Source: Patulibacter defluvii (lineage in GTDB: Bacteria; Actinomycetota; Thermoleophilia; Solirubrobacterales; Solirubrobacteraceae). From it: a stretch of 64,000 bases of DNA. Positions within the stretch are counted from its first letter, which is position 1; each line of letters opens with the position of its first letter. The stretch covers positions 62,001 through 126,000 of the forward strand of contig NZ_JAWZSQ010000007.1 of NCBI RefSeq assembly GCF_034096925.1, given 5' to 3'. The translations under genes and the position numbers were made by a program. The notes beneath the pieces are model-generated. The model had not been told where the DNA came from. It made no database searches and saw only the letters and a list, made by a program, of their open reading frames with translations. Shown piece by piece: positions 55,580 to 64,000 of this stretch.

Positions 55580-57672
55580 GCCGAGCGGAACCGGACCGTC
55601 TTCGCGGTGCTGAAGCGGCCAGCGGCGGTGCTCCCCGACGGCACCAGGCGCAGCTGCACGGCGGCCTTCGCGCTCCGCCGGTGGGCCAGCGCGCGCCGCG
55701 CCTTGCGGGTGAAGCGCACCGTGTAGGTGGCGGTGCCCTTCTTCGCCTTCCGGACCGTCAGCGACCCGAGCGTCAGCCGCTTCTTGCCGAGCTTGGCCGA
55801 GATCGTCGTGGTCAGCTTGCCGGCGACCGGCAGCGTGATCCGGGCCTTGGCCTTCGCGCGGCTCGCCGTGAGGCTGCGGAAGACGATCGTGCCCTTCGGC
55901 CCCTTGTCGCCCTGCGGGCCCTTGTCGCCCTGGGGCCCCTTGGGGCCGCCGGGGCCCTGGGGACCGGCGGGACCCTGGGGGCCGCCGGGACCCTGCGGAC
56001 CGGCCGGGCCCTGGGGGCCGCCCGGCGTCGTCAGCTTCGTCAGCTCGTAGGTGCTGTTGGCGCCGTGCTGGCCGGTGAAGAAGATCCGCACGCCGGACGC
56101 CGTGCCGGGATCGACCGCCCCGAGGATGCCGGTGGCCGACGTCGAGCCGTCGGAGACGTGGATGCCGGTGACCTCGTTGTCGCCGTCGTTGTGGTTCGGG
56201 GTGCCGGCGTCCTTCAGCTGGACGTCGGCCAGCGCCTCCGGATCGCGCCCCTGGGCGACCAGGCGGCGGGCGTCGGCGTTGATCTGGTCGATCGGCTTGC
56301 GCAGGTCGAAGGCCCACAGCGAGTCGAGCGCGTCGAGCTGCTCGTGAAGGGTGTCGCCGCGATCCTCGCTGACCAGCAGCGTGTCCTTGTCGAGGAAGGT
56401 CAGGTTGTCGAACGCCGCGTGGGTCGGATCGCCGAGCACGACCGTCCGACCGCTGCCCGTGTCCTGGCCGACCGGGATGTCGACCCGCACCAGCGCGCCC
56501 CAAGCCCCGCGCTCGGCAGCGCCCGGGTACTGGCCGCCCGCGCGATCGGTGTCGCCGGTCTCGGTGAAGACGAACGAGCCGAAGTCGCTGCCGGGGACGA
56601 ACTTGACGTTCTCCGGCCGCTTGAGCGGCGTGGCCCCCTTCGCCTTGGCCGCCGCGTTGGCGTCGAACGAGGCGGTGCCATCGCTGGCCGTGTCGTGGAT
56701 CGTGACCCACTTGGCCTGGACGGTCTGACCCGAGTGCAGGGTCTTGATCGCCGTGCCGAGGGCGTCGTCGTGGGCGCCGGTCGGGTCCGTGGCCGCCGGG
56801 TGGAAGCTGATCGGCGTGCCGGCGACGCTGAACTGGAGCGCCTGCAGCTTGCCGTGGTCGAGGTCGCCCGCCGCGGCCGGGACGAACCGGTAGACGAACG
56901 AGTTCGGCTGCTTGACCTTGGTCGCGCTGCCGTTGTCGGTCACGCCCGAGCCGCCGACGTCCTCGACGATCAGCAGGTTGCCGAGCCGGTCGTCGTGGAT
57001 GCCCTCGTAGCCCCCGCGCCCCATAGAGCCGAAGTGGTCGGCCAGCGCCGGCGTGGTCGTCGACGACCACGTCAACGGCGTGCTGAAGACGCCGCCCTTG
57101 TTGCCGGCCTCGGCCGTGAACAGCAGCTGCTGGGAGAACGGGTCGTAGGTCGAGCCGTCGATCGAGTAGAGGGCGGTGTTCGCGATCCCCTGCGGATCGG
57201 TCGTGCCGTCGGTCCCGTTGAGCAGCGTGATCCGGTGGTCCGGATCCTGGACGTCGAGGTTGATCCGCGTCAGGTAGCCGTGGCGGGCGGTCGTGGGGTC
57301 GGACGAGAAGACCTCGTGGCCCTGGATCAGGAAGTGCCGGCCGTAGTCGTAGCCGGCGGTCGGCCCACCGGGGTTGGACGCCGTCACCAGGTAGGTGTTC
57401 TGGTCGGGCTCGGACTTGGTGTCCAGGTGATCGGCCTGCTGGCCGCCGTCCCTGATGTAGCCGTAGCTCTTGTATGGGCCGACCGGGTTCTCCAGGGTGC
57501 TCTTGCCGGTCACCAGGCGCGTGGCCGACCAGCCGGCGGCGACGGTGTCGGCCGGGCTGCCGGCGCGGCGGTGAGCGTTCGGAACGCCGCTGTCGATCTG
57601 GGCGACGGCGACGCCGCCGACCGCGAGCGCGGCGAGGGCAGCGCCCGCGCCGACGGTGAGCTTCTTGCGCAA
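55576..57672 (-). CDS. PhoX-like (DUF839) exported protein with collagen-like segment
   Basis: The 698-residue protein has a signal peptide (MRKKLTVGAGAALAALAVGG) and a PhoX-like propeller to about residue 540: HGYLTRINLDVQDPD, RPENVKFVPGSDFGSFVFTE, FDNLTFLDKDTLLVSEDRGD. Residues 552-593 are 14 uninterrupted Gly-X-Y triplets rich in Pro, Gln and Lys (GPQGPAGPQGPG type). A Lys/Arg-rich beta domain of about 100 residues ends the protein. Collagen-like stretches form trimeric stalks. It starts with TTG at 57672 and is first in the operon with the lipoprotein, EfeO-like and EfeB-like genes. Enzymatic activity is untested. Confidence 0.85.
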   Translation of the reverse strand: MRKKLTVGAGAALAALAVGGVAVAQIDSGVPNAHRRAGSPADTVAAGWSATRLVTGKSTLENPVGPYKSYGYIRDGGQQADHLDTKSEPDQNTYLVTASNPGGPTAGYDYGRHFLIQGHEVFSSDPTTARHGYLTRINLDVQDPDHRITLLNGTDGTTDPQGIANTALYSIDGSTYDPFSQQLLFTAEAGNKGGVFSTPLTWSSTTTPALADHFGSMGRGGYEGIHDDRLGNLLIVEDVGGSGVTDNGSATKVKQPNSFVYRFVPAAAGDLDHGKLQALQFSVAGTPISFHPAATDPTGAHDDALGTAIKTLHSGQTVQAKWVTIHDTASDGTASFDANAAAKAKGATPLKRPENVKFVPGSDFGSFVFTETGDTDRAGGQYPGAAERGAWGALVRVDIPVGQDTGSGRTVVLGDPTHAAFDNLTFLDKDTLLVSEDRGDTLHEQLDALDSLWAFDLRKPIDQINADARRLVAQGRDPEALADVQLKDAGTPNHNDGDNEVTGIHVSDGSTSATGILGAVDPGTASGVRIFFTGQHGANSTYELTKLTTPGGPQGPAGPQGPGGPQGPAGPQGPGGPKGPQGDKGPQGDKGPKGTIVFRSLTASRAKAKARITLPVAGKLTTTISAKLGKKRLTLGSLTVRKAKKGTATYTVRFTRKARRALAHRRSAKAAVQLRLVPSGSTAAGRFSTAKTVRFRSA

Positions 57673-57899
57673 GGGGGACCTCGGCTGTGAGGGGTGAGGG
57701 GTGGGGCGGGCCAGGAGCAGAGGGACGCCCCTGGGTCACGCGCGGGACGACGGTAGGAGCGCCGCCGTCCGCGGATGTCGCCGAGCCGTTACCGACCCGC
57801 CAACCTGGCGCGTCGACCCGTTGCCTGGCGCCTCGGCGTTCCACGATCGGCCCGCCCGGCCCGGCTCGCCGCCGCGGACGGGACCGCTACGCTGCCCCG

Positions 57900-59273
57900 G
57901 TGCCGGCCGCCCGACCCGTTCCGCTGCAGCTCGCGGCGGTCTGGCTCCTGCTCGTCGCCGTCTACGCCGCCGGGCTGGTGCTGCCCGCCGCCCCCAGCCG
58001 CGAGCTGTCGGCGACCGAGGCCCACCGGCTGCTGGTCGCCCACTCGATCGTCACCGACGGCGACGTCGACCTGCTCGACGACTACCAGGCCCAGGCCTGG
58101 CGCGACTGGGGCGGCGTGACCGGGCAGGCCCGCGGCGGCGCGCTGCGGCCGAACGTCGCCATGCAGGCCCGCCCCGACGCGCCGGGCGGCGTCCCGATCG
58201 CGCCCGGCGGCTTCCTGGAGCCGAGCGGCCTCGGCACCGGCGCCGCCCTCGCGCCCGCCTACTGGGTCGGCGAGCGGACCGGGATCGGCGGCCGCCTGGC
58301 CGTCCAGCTGTGGTGCGCGGCGCTGCTGGCGCTGGCCTTCGCGATCGCCCAGGGACTGGCGCGGCGGATCGTGCCCGAGCCGTGGGCCTCGCGCGGGGTG
58401 CTCGCCATCGCGCTGTCGCCGCCGGCGGTCCTCGGCGCCACCCAGGTCGGCCCGACCGGCCCCGCCGCGCTGCTGATCGCCGGCGCGGTGGCGGCGGCGC
58501 TGGCCGTCCGCGACCGCCCGCGGACCGGGGCCGCGCTCGCCTGCGCGCTGCTCTGCGCCCTGCTCTGGTGGCTGTGGCTGCCGCTGGCCCCGGTCGCGCT
58601 GCTGATCGCCGCCGCGCTCGCCCGCTGGATGCGGCGCCGGCGCCGCGGCCTCGGCGGCTTCCTGGCGCTCGAGGTGCTGCTGCTCTCGGCCGTCGTCTAC
58701 ATCACCGTCCAGGACCGGCTCTACGGCGGCCCGACCCCGTGGGCGCCGGCCGCCGGCTGGACCCTGCCGACCGACTTCGACGGGATCGGCGACCTGCTCG
58801 AGCGGCTGGTCGTCGGCCCGCTCGGGCTGCTGGTCGACCGCGACCTGGGGCTGCTGCGGTGGGCGCCGGTGCTGCTGCTGGTCGGCGTCGCCGGCTGGCG
58901 GCTCTGGCACTGGCACCGGGCGCGGCTGGCGCGGGTCTTCGCGGACGAGATCCACGTCGAGGTGATCGTCCTCTTCCTGCTGCTCGTCTTCGCCGTCGCC
59001 ACCCTCCCCTACGCCGTGCTCTCGCCGTGGCCGGCCACCAACTGGCTCGGCGGCCCGGCCGCCGCGGCCGGCCTGGTGGTGCTCGGCCCGGTCGTCGGCT
59101 GGGCCTGGCAGCGGCTGCCGCGGCTCGGCGCCGGCCTGGCCGCGGTCACGGTCGTCGCGACCGTCTGGCTGCTGGCCGCCGGCCTGCTCGACGGCGACGC
59201 CGGCAGCGACCCGCCGCGCGGGGCGCTGCCGTGGGCCGGCGTCGAGAACGCGCTGCCGCGGCTGCAGCCCTGA
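57900..59273 (+). CDS. Multi-spanning membrane protein, GT-C glycosyltransferase-like
   Basis: The 457-residue integral membrane protein has about ten hydrophobic helices. The N-terminal loop EAHRLLVAHSIVTDGDVDLLDDY resembles GT-C (PMT/ArnT-like) actinobacterial proteins that use a conserved acidic motif in the first extracellular loop. This is suggestive, not proof. It could glycosylate cell-wall precursors or proteins. GTG at 57900 gives the shortest sensible N-terminus. It diverges from the PhoX-like operon and converges with meaB. Confidence 0.65.
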   Translation: MPAARPVPLQLAAVWLLLVAVYAAGLVLPAAPSRELSATEAHRLLVAHSIVTDGDVDLLDDYQAQAWRDWGGVTGQARGGALRPNVAMQARPDAPGGVPIAPGGFLEPSGLGTGAALAPAYWVGERTGIGGRLAVQLWCAALLALAFAIAQGLARRIVPEPWASRGVLAIALSPPAVLGATQVGPTGPAALLIAGAVAAALAVRDRPRTGAALACALLCALLWWLWLPLAPVALLIAAALARWMRRRRRGLGGFLALEVLLLSAVVYITVQDRLYGGPTPWAPAAGWTLPTDFDGIGDLLERLVVGPLGLLVDRDLGLLRWAPVLLLVGVAGWRLWHWHRARLARVFADEIHVEVIVLFLLLVFAVATLPYAVLSPWPATNWLGGPAAAAGLVVLGPVVGWAWQRLPRLGAGLAAVTVVATVWLLAAGLLDGDAGSDPPRGALPWAGVENALPRLQP

Positions 59274-59289
59274 GGCCGTCGCTCAGGGC
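59267..59289. terminator. Convergent hairpin spanning both stop codons (membrane protein/meaB)
   Basis: 8-bp perfect arms GCCCTGAG (59267-59274) and CTCAGGGC (59282-59289) surround a 7-nt loop. Stop codons of both convergent genes lie in the arms, so it should act as a bidirectional terminator. Confidence 0.6.
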
Positions 59290-60254
59290 GCCCGCAGGTC
59301 GCCGCGGTCGAGCCGCTCCAGGACCCGGGTCGCGGCGCTGGCCGGGTCGAGCTCGCGCCGCACCACCTGGTCCAGCAGCTGCTGGAACTCGCCGTCGGCC
59401 TCGAGCGCCTCGTCGAGTCGCCGGCGGAGGCGGCCGGTGGTCAGCGCCAGGACCTCGTTGCGGAGGTTGCGCCCGCGCCGCTCCTCGAGCTGGCCGGCGG
59501 CCTGGATGTGGGCCCGGTGCTTGTCCAGCTGCTCGATCACCTCGTCGGTGCCGATGTCGCGGTAGGCCTCGGTCTTCACGATCGGCACCCGCCACGAGCC
59601 CTTCTCGTGCTCGCCGAGCGACAGCACCGAGCGGATCTCGCGGACCATCGTGTCGGTCATCGGGTGGTCGGCCTTGTTGACGACGATGATGTCGGGGATC
59701 TCCATCACCCCTGCCTTCAGCGCCTGGATCGAGTCGCCGCCGCCGGGGATCAGCACCAGCACGACGGTGTCGGCGTGGTCGATGATGTCGATCTCGGCCT
59801 GGCCGACGCCGACCGTCTCCAGGAAGACGTCGTCCTTGCCGGCCGCGTCCATCAACAGCGCCGCCTGCAAGGTCGCCTCGGAGAGCCCGCCGAGCGCCCC
59901 GCGGTTGGCCATCGAGCGGATGAAGACCTTCGGGTCGAGGAAGTGGTCGCTGAGCCGGATCCGGTCGCCGAGCAGCGCGCCCTTGGTGAACGGCGAGCTG
60001 GGGTCGATCGAGAGCACCGCGACCTCGCGGTCCTGCGCCCGCCGGGCCTTGGTCAGCGAGCTGATCAGCGTCGACTTGCCGGCCCCCGGCGCCCCGGTCA
60101 GGCCGAGCACCGCGGCGCGGCCGGTGTGCGGGTAGACCTCGCGCACCAGCTCCCAGCCGCGGGGGTCGTCGTTCTCCACCAGCGTGATCGCCCGGGCGAG
60201 CGCGCGCTTGTCGCCCTCCAGCAGCCGTTCGGCCAGGCTCGTCTCGGTCGCCAT
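59283..60254 (-). CDS. meaB: MeaB/ArgK-family P-loop GTPase, acyl-CoA mutase chaperone
   Basis: The 323-residue G3E-type GTPase protects and reactivates adenosylcobalamin-dependent mutases. Walker A is GAPGAGKS (residues 54-61); others are VGVGQAEIDIIDHADTVV, the NKADHPMTD base-recognition motif and a C-terminal dimerisation arm. It is the obvious partner of the mutase at 42727-44918 although it lies 14 kb away and on its own. ATG at 60254. Confidence 0.95.
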   Translation of the reverse strand: MATETSLAERLLEGDKRALARAITLVENDDPRGWELVREVYPHTGRAAVLGLTGAPGAGKSTLISSLTKARRAQDREVAVLSIDPSSPFTKGALLGDRIRLSDHFLDPKVFIRSMANRGALGGLSEATLQAALLMDAAGKDDVFLETVGVGQAEIDIIDHADTVVLVLIPGGGDSIQALKAGVMEIPDIIVVNKADHPMTDTMVREIRSVLSLGEHEKGSWRVPIVKTEAYRDIGTDEVIEQLDKHRAHIQAAGQLEERRGRNLRNEVLALTTGRLRRRLDEALEADGEFQQLLDQVVRRELDPASAATRVLERLDRGDLRAP

Positions 60255-60362
60255 CGCCGAGCAACCCTACCCCCGCCCGCCCGCCGGCGACCCCTCCCGC
60301 GACCGGATCCCCGACCTTCGGCGGGCCCCGCCCACCCGCGACGGACGGCTACGCTTGCCGCC

Positions 60363-61058
60363 GTGGCGATCGACCCCGCTTCCCTGCCGCTGCCGGCCGA
60401 CGAGCTGGGGCCGCCGCCGCAGCCGCGGCGGCCGCCGGAGCCGCCCCGCGGCGGCCCGCTGACGCTGCTGCGGTTCGCCCGCCGCCACGGGATGCTGAAG
60501 CCGCGCTACGCCCGGATCGCGCTGCGGATGCTGCGGCTGAAGCTGCGCTACGGCCGCCGGCTGCAACTCGACGGGCCGGCCTTCGTCTGCTCCGGCGTCC
60601 ACTTCGAGATCGGCCCGAAGGCGGTCGTCCGGCTCGGCCGCTGGTCGTGGATCGGCGACGGCACGAAGGTCCGCTGCCACGAGGGCGAGGTCGTGATCGG
60701 GGCCAAGTCGGTGCTCGGCCAGGAGTGCACGATCAGCTGCTACGAGCGGGTCGAGATCGGCCGCGAGTGCATCATCGCCGACCGCTCGATGTTCATCGAC
60801 TTCGATCACTCGGTGGCCTGGGTCGAGACGCCGATCCGCGAGCAGGGCATCTACACCCGCCCGGTCCGGGTCGGCCACAACGTCTGGATCGGCTACGGCG
60901 GCTGCGTGCTGCGCGGCGCCACCGTCGGCGACAACGCGGTCCTCGGCACCTACGGGGTCGCCACCCGCGACATCCCCGCCAACGCGGTCGCCGGCGGCGT
61001 CCCCGCGAAGGTGATCCGGATGCGCGACGCGCCCGAGCGGATGCGCTGGGTCGACTGA
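60363..61058 (+). CDS. Hexapeptide-repeat O-acyltransferase (left-handed beta-helix)
   Basis: The 231-residue protein has a Pro-rich N-terminus, then hexapeptide repeats from about residue 85 (VRLGRWSWIGDGTKV, IGRECIIADRSMFIDFD, VRVGHNVWIGYGGCVLRGATVGDNAV). The ending IPANAVAGGVPAKVIRMR is typical of the WbbJ/LacA-type acetyltransferase family. It would acetylate a cell-surface sugar. GTG start at 60363. It diverges from meaB. Confidence 0.87.
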   Translation: MAIDPASLPLPADELGPPPQPRRPPEPPRGGPLTLLRFARRHGMLKPRYARIALRMLRLKLRYGRRLQLDGPAFVCSGVHFEIGPKAVVRLGRWSWIGDGTKVRCHEGEVVIGAKSVLGQECTISCYERVEIGRECIIADRSMFIDFDHSVAWVETPIREQGIYTRPVRVGHNVWIGYGGCVLRGATVGDNAVLGTYGVATRDIPANAVAGGVPAKVIRMRDAPERMRWVD

Positions 61059-61189
61059 CCCGGCGGGGTCCGGCGCCCCGCCACCCGTTCGTGAGAGCGG
61101 GATGAGACTCCCCTGCCGCACGCGCTCCCGGCGTGGAACGGTGCCCGCGTCCCGTCCCCCCCCGGACACCCCGCCGAAGGAGCACCCGC

Positions 61190-62521
61190 ATGTCCCCCCG
61201 TTCGCGAACGACCGGCGCCCTGGTGGCGGCCGGCGTCGCCGCCGCCGCGCTGCTGGCCCCAGCCGTCGCCAGCGCCGACCGCGTGACCTCGCCGCGGCCC
61301 TGGAAGGCGACCAACACCTACCTCGTGCGGCAGAGCCTCGACGGCCGCACCGCCCCGAAGCTGGAGCCGCGCGCGAAGGTCGACCACGTCCGCGCCGGCC
61401 AGTGGGTCCGGATCAGCTGCCAGACCACCGGCGAGAACGCCTACGGGTCGACGATCTGGGACAAGGTCGGCGCCTACTACGTGCCCGACTACTACATCCG
61501 GACCTTCACCACCGGGTTCATCAAGGGCGTCCCGCGCTGCAAGACCGGCAAGCCGCCGGCGCCCACCACCTCGGCGCTCTACAACGCCGCCAACGCCGCC
61601 GGCTTCGGCGCGGTGCCGGCCGGCTACAAGCGGGTCAGCCGCAACCTCGGGGCCCGCAACCGCGACGACGGGATCGTGCTGCTGCGCTGGTTCATCCCCA
61701 ACGCGGTCGCCGGCGGCCGGCTGCTGGTCGGCGACGGCCGCGGCTTCAGCGCCGATCCGGCCGCGGTCCACCGCTCCCGCGCGACGCTGGCCTGGAACAC
61801 GAAGACCGGCGCGACGACCTTCACCGTGACCCCGACGACGGTCGCGACCTTCCTGCCGAAGTCGATCAAGGGCCCGGGGATCTGCACCAAGTTCAAGATC
61901 CCCTACCCCTGCGTGAAGGACTACCCGGTGCCGCGCGGGCTGCGCGGGGGCCAGCACGTGCCGGCGCTGCCGATCGCGGTCCGGTCGAACTTCGACGCGG
62001 TCCACTCGACCGACTGGCACGCCCGCAGCACCAACGACGTCGCGCTCCGCAACGAGGGCGGCGGGGTCCACGTGAAGGCGTCGCTGGTCAACTCGGTCAC
62101 CAACGACTTCACCGTCAGCGCGGCCGGCAAGCGGATCTCGCCCGGCGCCTGGAGCGTCGACTACGACGTCACGATCAAGCGCCGCCCGGCCGGCGGCTAC
62201 GCGATCCGCGCGATCGGCAACGGCTACCCGGCGATCGAGGCCTACTACTACGGCCGCACGAACACCGTCGCCCACACCCGCTTCCAGCGCAAGATCGACC
62301 CGGCGATGCGGCGGACCTGGCGCAAGGTCGGCCCGATCTCGCTCGACCCGCTGGTGCTCGACCCGGGCGGCGGCGTCGGCGCGCTGAACGAGTTCAGCTG
62401 GTTCACCTGCACCGACCGGCCCGACGGCGGCAGCTTCTGCGACAAGCGCGGCAGCAGCAAGGGCCAGTGGTTCGCGCGCGCCGCCGACTACACCACCAGC
62501 GCCTGGAGCGCGGCGGAGTAG
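61190..62521 (+). CDS. Secreted protein with SH3-like N-terminal part, unknown
   Basis: The 443-residue exported protein has a signal peptide (MSPRSRTTGALVAAGVAAAALL, ending SASA) and GAAGGA 10 nt before the ATG. Residues 35-105 look like a bacterial SH3 domain (RTAPKLEPRAKVDHVRAGQWVRI...IWDKVGAYYVPDYY). The remainder is beta-rich with several Cys pairs and no family I can name. It may bind the cell wall. It converges with a methyltransferase gene. Confidence 0.7.
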   Translation: MSPRSRTTGALVAAGVAAAALLAPAVASADRVTSPRPWKATNTYLVRQSLDGRTAPKLEPRAKVDHVRAGQWVRISCQTTGENAYGSTIWDKVGAYYVPDYYIRTFTTGFIKGVPRCKTGKPPAPTTSALYNAANAAGFGAVPAGYKRVSRNLGARNRDDGIVLLRWFIPNAVAGGRLLVGDGRGFSADPAAVHRSRATLAWNTKTGATTFTVTPTTVATFLPKSIKGPGICTKFKIPYPCVKDYPVPRGLRGGQHVPALPIAVRSNFDAVHSTDWHARSTNDVALRNEGGGVHVKASLVNSVTNDFTVSAAGKRISPGAWSVDYDVTIKRRPAGGYAIRAIGNGYPAIEAYYYGRTNTVAHTRFQRKIDPAMRRTWRKVGPISLDPLVLDPGGGVGALNEFSWFTCTDRPDGGSFCDKRGSSKGQWFARAADYTTSAWSAAE

Positions 62522-62531
62522 CGGCGAGGTT

Positions 62532-62557
62532 CCGGGGGACGCCGCGGCGTCCCCCGG
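62532..62557. terminator. Perfect 13-bp palindrome between convergent genes
   Basis: Arms CCGGGGGACGCCG and CGGCGTCCCCCGG abut without a loop (62532-62557). It sits between the stop codons of the secreted protein (62521) and the methyltransferase (62560), so a shared terminator is likely. Confidence 0.65.
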
Positions 62558-62559
62558 GA

Positions 62560-63501
62560 TCAGTCCGCCTTGCGGGCGGTGACCATCAGGTTGTAGAAGA
62601 CCCCGGCCGGCAGCCGGCCCTCGAGCAGGCGCCGGTCGAGCTGCTGGAAGAGCAGGTAGCCGCGGAAGGCGTAGCGGCGCCAGGCCCAGGGGATGTCGTC
62701 CGGGTTGGCGGTCGCCTCCATCGCCCGGTTGAACCAGCCGAACCAGTTGGCGGCCAGCTCCTCGCCCTGGACGTCGACCGTCGCGAAGCCCGCCGCCTCG
62801 GCCGGCTTGCGCAGCTCGACCGGCAGGAACGCGTGGACGTCGACCAGGTGCTCGAGCGCGTGGTTCTCCTCGCCGCCGTCGTCGTGGCCGCTGACCGCCG
62901 GCGAGGCCCGCACCAGCCGCCGCCAGACCGGCGCGACCCGCAGCGCGGCGCCCTTCGGGATCGCGGCCAGCTTGTCGCCGTTGCGCGACGGCTCGCCGGC
63001 GAAGAGCACCACCCCGCCCGGCTTCAGGACCCGGTGGAACTCGGCGAACGCCTGCTCCAGGTCGGGGATGTGGTGGAGGATCGCGTGGCCGCAGACGAGG
63101 TCGAAGCTGGCGTCGGGGAACGGCAGCTGCTCGGCCCCGGCGACGGCCGTCTCGACCTCGAGCCCGAGCGTCTCGGCGTTGCGCTCGAGCGCGGCGATCA
63201 TGCCCGGCGAGATGTCGGTCGCGGTCGCCTGGCCGATCAGCCCGGCCTTCAGCAGGTGGAGGCTGAAGTAGCCGGTGCCGGCCCCGATCTCCAGCGAGCG
63301 CTCGAACCGCGGCGCCGGCTTGCCCAGCAGCTTGTGGACCTTCTGCAGGACCTGGTCGCGCCCGATCTCGCCCCAGTCGATGCCCCACTTCTCGTCGTAG
63401 TGCGCGGCCGCCCCGTCGTGGTAGCGGGTGTTGACGTCGCGGATGCGCTCGGCGGTCTCCGGCTCGGCCGCAGCGCTACCGGTGGTCGGAAAAGGGCTCA
63501 T
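62560..63501 (-). CDS. Class I SAM-dependent methyltransferase
   Basis: The 313-residue methyltransferase has motif I LEIGAGTGYFSLHLL (residues 75-89), motif II DISPGMIAAL, and the substrate-site acidic segment with FDLVCGHAILHHIP followed by VLKPGGVVLFAGEPS. It resembles UbiE/COQ5-type small-molecule enzymes; the C-terminal 110 residues contain an extra helical domain. Substrate unknown. ATG at 63501 chosen over an upstream in-frame ATG that lacks support. Confidence 0.85.
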   Translation of the reverse strand: MSPFPTTGSAAAEPETAERIRDVNTRYHDGAAAHYDEKWGIDWGEIGRDQVLQKVHKLLGKPAPRFERSLEIGAGTGYFSLHLLKAGLIGQATATDISPGMIAALERNAETLGLEVETAVAGAEQLPFPDASFDLVCGHAILHHIPDLEQAFAEFHRVLKPGGVVLFAGEPSRNGDKLAAIPKGAALRVAPVWRRLVRASPAVSGHDDGGEENHALEHLVDVHAFLPVELRKPAEAAGFATVDVQGEELAANWFGWFNRAMEATANPDDIPWAWRRYAFRGYLLFQQLDRRLLEGRLPAGVFYNLMVTARKAD

Positions 63502-63587
63502 GGATCGCCGGAGTCTACGCACCGCCCGTCGTCCCCGGCCCCGTCGGAGGGGCCGCCCGGACCCGCCACCGCTAGATTGGCGGCGCG

Positions 63588-64000
63588 ATGCCCGCCGCCG
63601 AGACCCGCTACGTCCAGCGCAACCAGCCGCCCGGCGTCCCGCCGCTGGAGCTGACGGGCGAGCGGACCCTGCCCGACGTGCCGGAGGAGAACTACTGGTA
63701 CCGGCGGCACCTGGTGGTCTACGAGTGGATCGCCGAGCGGCTGGCCCAGCGCCCCGGCCCCCAGCGGGTCGTCGACCTGGCCTGCGGCGAGGGCTACGGC
63801 TCCGCCGTGCTGGCCCGGACCGCCGCCGAGGTGGTCGGGGTCGACGCCAACCCCGAGGCCCACGAGCACGCGCGGCTGCGCTACGTCCGCCCCAACCTGC
63901 GGTTCGAGCGGACCCTGGTCGAGACCTACGACGCGCCGACCGACGTCGTCGTCTTCCTGCAGACGATCGAGCACGTCCAGGATCCGGACGCGATCCTCGA
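63588..64000 (+). CDS. SAM-dependent methyltransferase, N-terminal part (cut by window edge)
   Basis: 137 codons are visible from the ATG at 63588. They contain the SAM motif VVDLACGEGYGSAVLA (residues 64-79), VVGVDANPEAHEHARLRY and the later acidic VVVFLQTIEHVQDPDAI. The first 40 residues, with a WYRRHLVVYEWIAERL helix, resemble methyltransferases in glycan or nucleotide-sugar clusters. It diverges from the other methyltransferase. Confidence 0.85.
   Translation, partial: MPAAETRYVQRNQPPGVPPLELTGERTLPDVPEENYWYRRHLVVYEWIAERLAQRPGPQRVVDLACGEGYGSAVLARTAAEVVGVDANPEAHEHARLRYVRPNLRFERTLVETYDAPTDVVVFLQTIEHVQDPDAIL

Noticed and set aside
55873..56020. DNA minisatellite instead of coding collagen repeat
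   Set aside because: The repeat keeps frame, codes Gly-X-Y without interruption and lies in a conserved protein context, so it is treated as a protein feature.

Overview
This window is very GC-rich, with almost all third codon positions G or C and frequent GTG starts. It carries a complete F-type ATP synthase operon, an hpf-secA-comF neighbourhood, an Rpf-type cell-wall lysin, LCP and MraY/WecA-like envelope enzymes, and an ETF plus acyl-CoA mutase catabolic set. Together these point to an actinobacterial chromosome. The gene families resemble the deep-branching Thermoleophilia/Solirubrobacterales more than Streptomyces or Mycobacterium; that placement is inferred, because no rRNA lies in the window. 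I saw no tRNA, rRNA, CRISPR array, integrase, transposase or phage gene.

Layout. 1-2904: secA (cut by the window edge), hpf, a groES-like gene and comF. 2967-3875: ctaG. 3894-11350: an envelope-sugar run on the minus strand (two nucleotidyltransferases, a PGI/PMI-like isomerase, ugd, an LCP ligase and an M20 peptidase). 11428-12386: a frameshifted AbiEi/DUF559-type gene, followed by a 44-codon membrane ORF. 12838-20241: atpZ-atpI-atpBEFHAGDC. 20534-23583: two convergent monovalent-cation/H+ antiporters. 23660-32089: TetR, a WecA/MraY-like transferase, glyA under a ZTP riboswitch, rpiB, a prmC-tsaC fusion, prfA, an AhpD-like gene, a DUF1385 gene and rpmE. This keeps the classical Gram-positive rpmE-prfA-prmC-tsaC-rpiB-glyA-atp order. 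33127-37184: etfB-etfA-ETF-QO and an orphan B12-binding mutase subunit. 37289-42517: a secreted glycoside hydrolase, a GMC oxidoreductase diverging from a PucR/CdaR-type regulator, and bioY. 42727-45560: a MarR regulator and a two-subunit acyl-CoA mutase whose substrate-site residues fit isobutyryl-CoA rather than methylmalonyl-CoA. 45753-46606: an rpf gene under a c-di-AMP riboswitch. 46649-50340: a HAD phosphatase, a thiolase and a leucyl aminopeptidase. 50415-57672: a TAT-exported PhoX phosphatase and a tightly overlapping operon (PhoX-like protein with a collagen-like segment, lipoprotein, EfeO-like, EfeB-like). 57900-64000: a multi-spanning membrane protein, meaB, a hexapeptide acyltransferase, a secreted SH3-like protein and two methyltransferases (the last cut by the edge).

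How the parts may work together. Acyl-CoA and branched-chain catabolism is scattered over the window: thiolase, ETF/ETF-QO feeding electrons to quinone, acyl-CoA mutase with the MeaB chaperone, and a palindromic operator at the etf promoter. The extracellular block at 50.4-57.7 kb combines two PhoX-type proteins (known PhoX enzymes are Fe/Ca dependent) with EfeO/EfeB-type iron proteins but no EfeU permease, and a PHO-box-like triple repeat precedes phoX. This is the best candidate here for an undescribed functional unit.

Non-coding structure is notable. There is a four-copy family of 21-7-21 nt hairpins, three of them placed 16-17 nt past a stop codon. There are also a 109-bp nested inverted repeat ahead of marR, two riboswitches, several convergent terminators, and a 14-codon leader ORF that abuts the mutase start.
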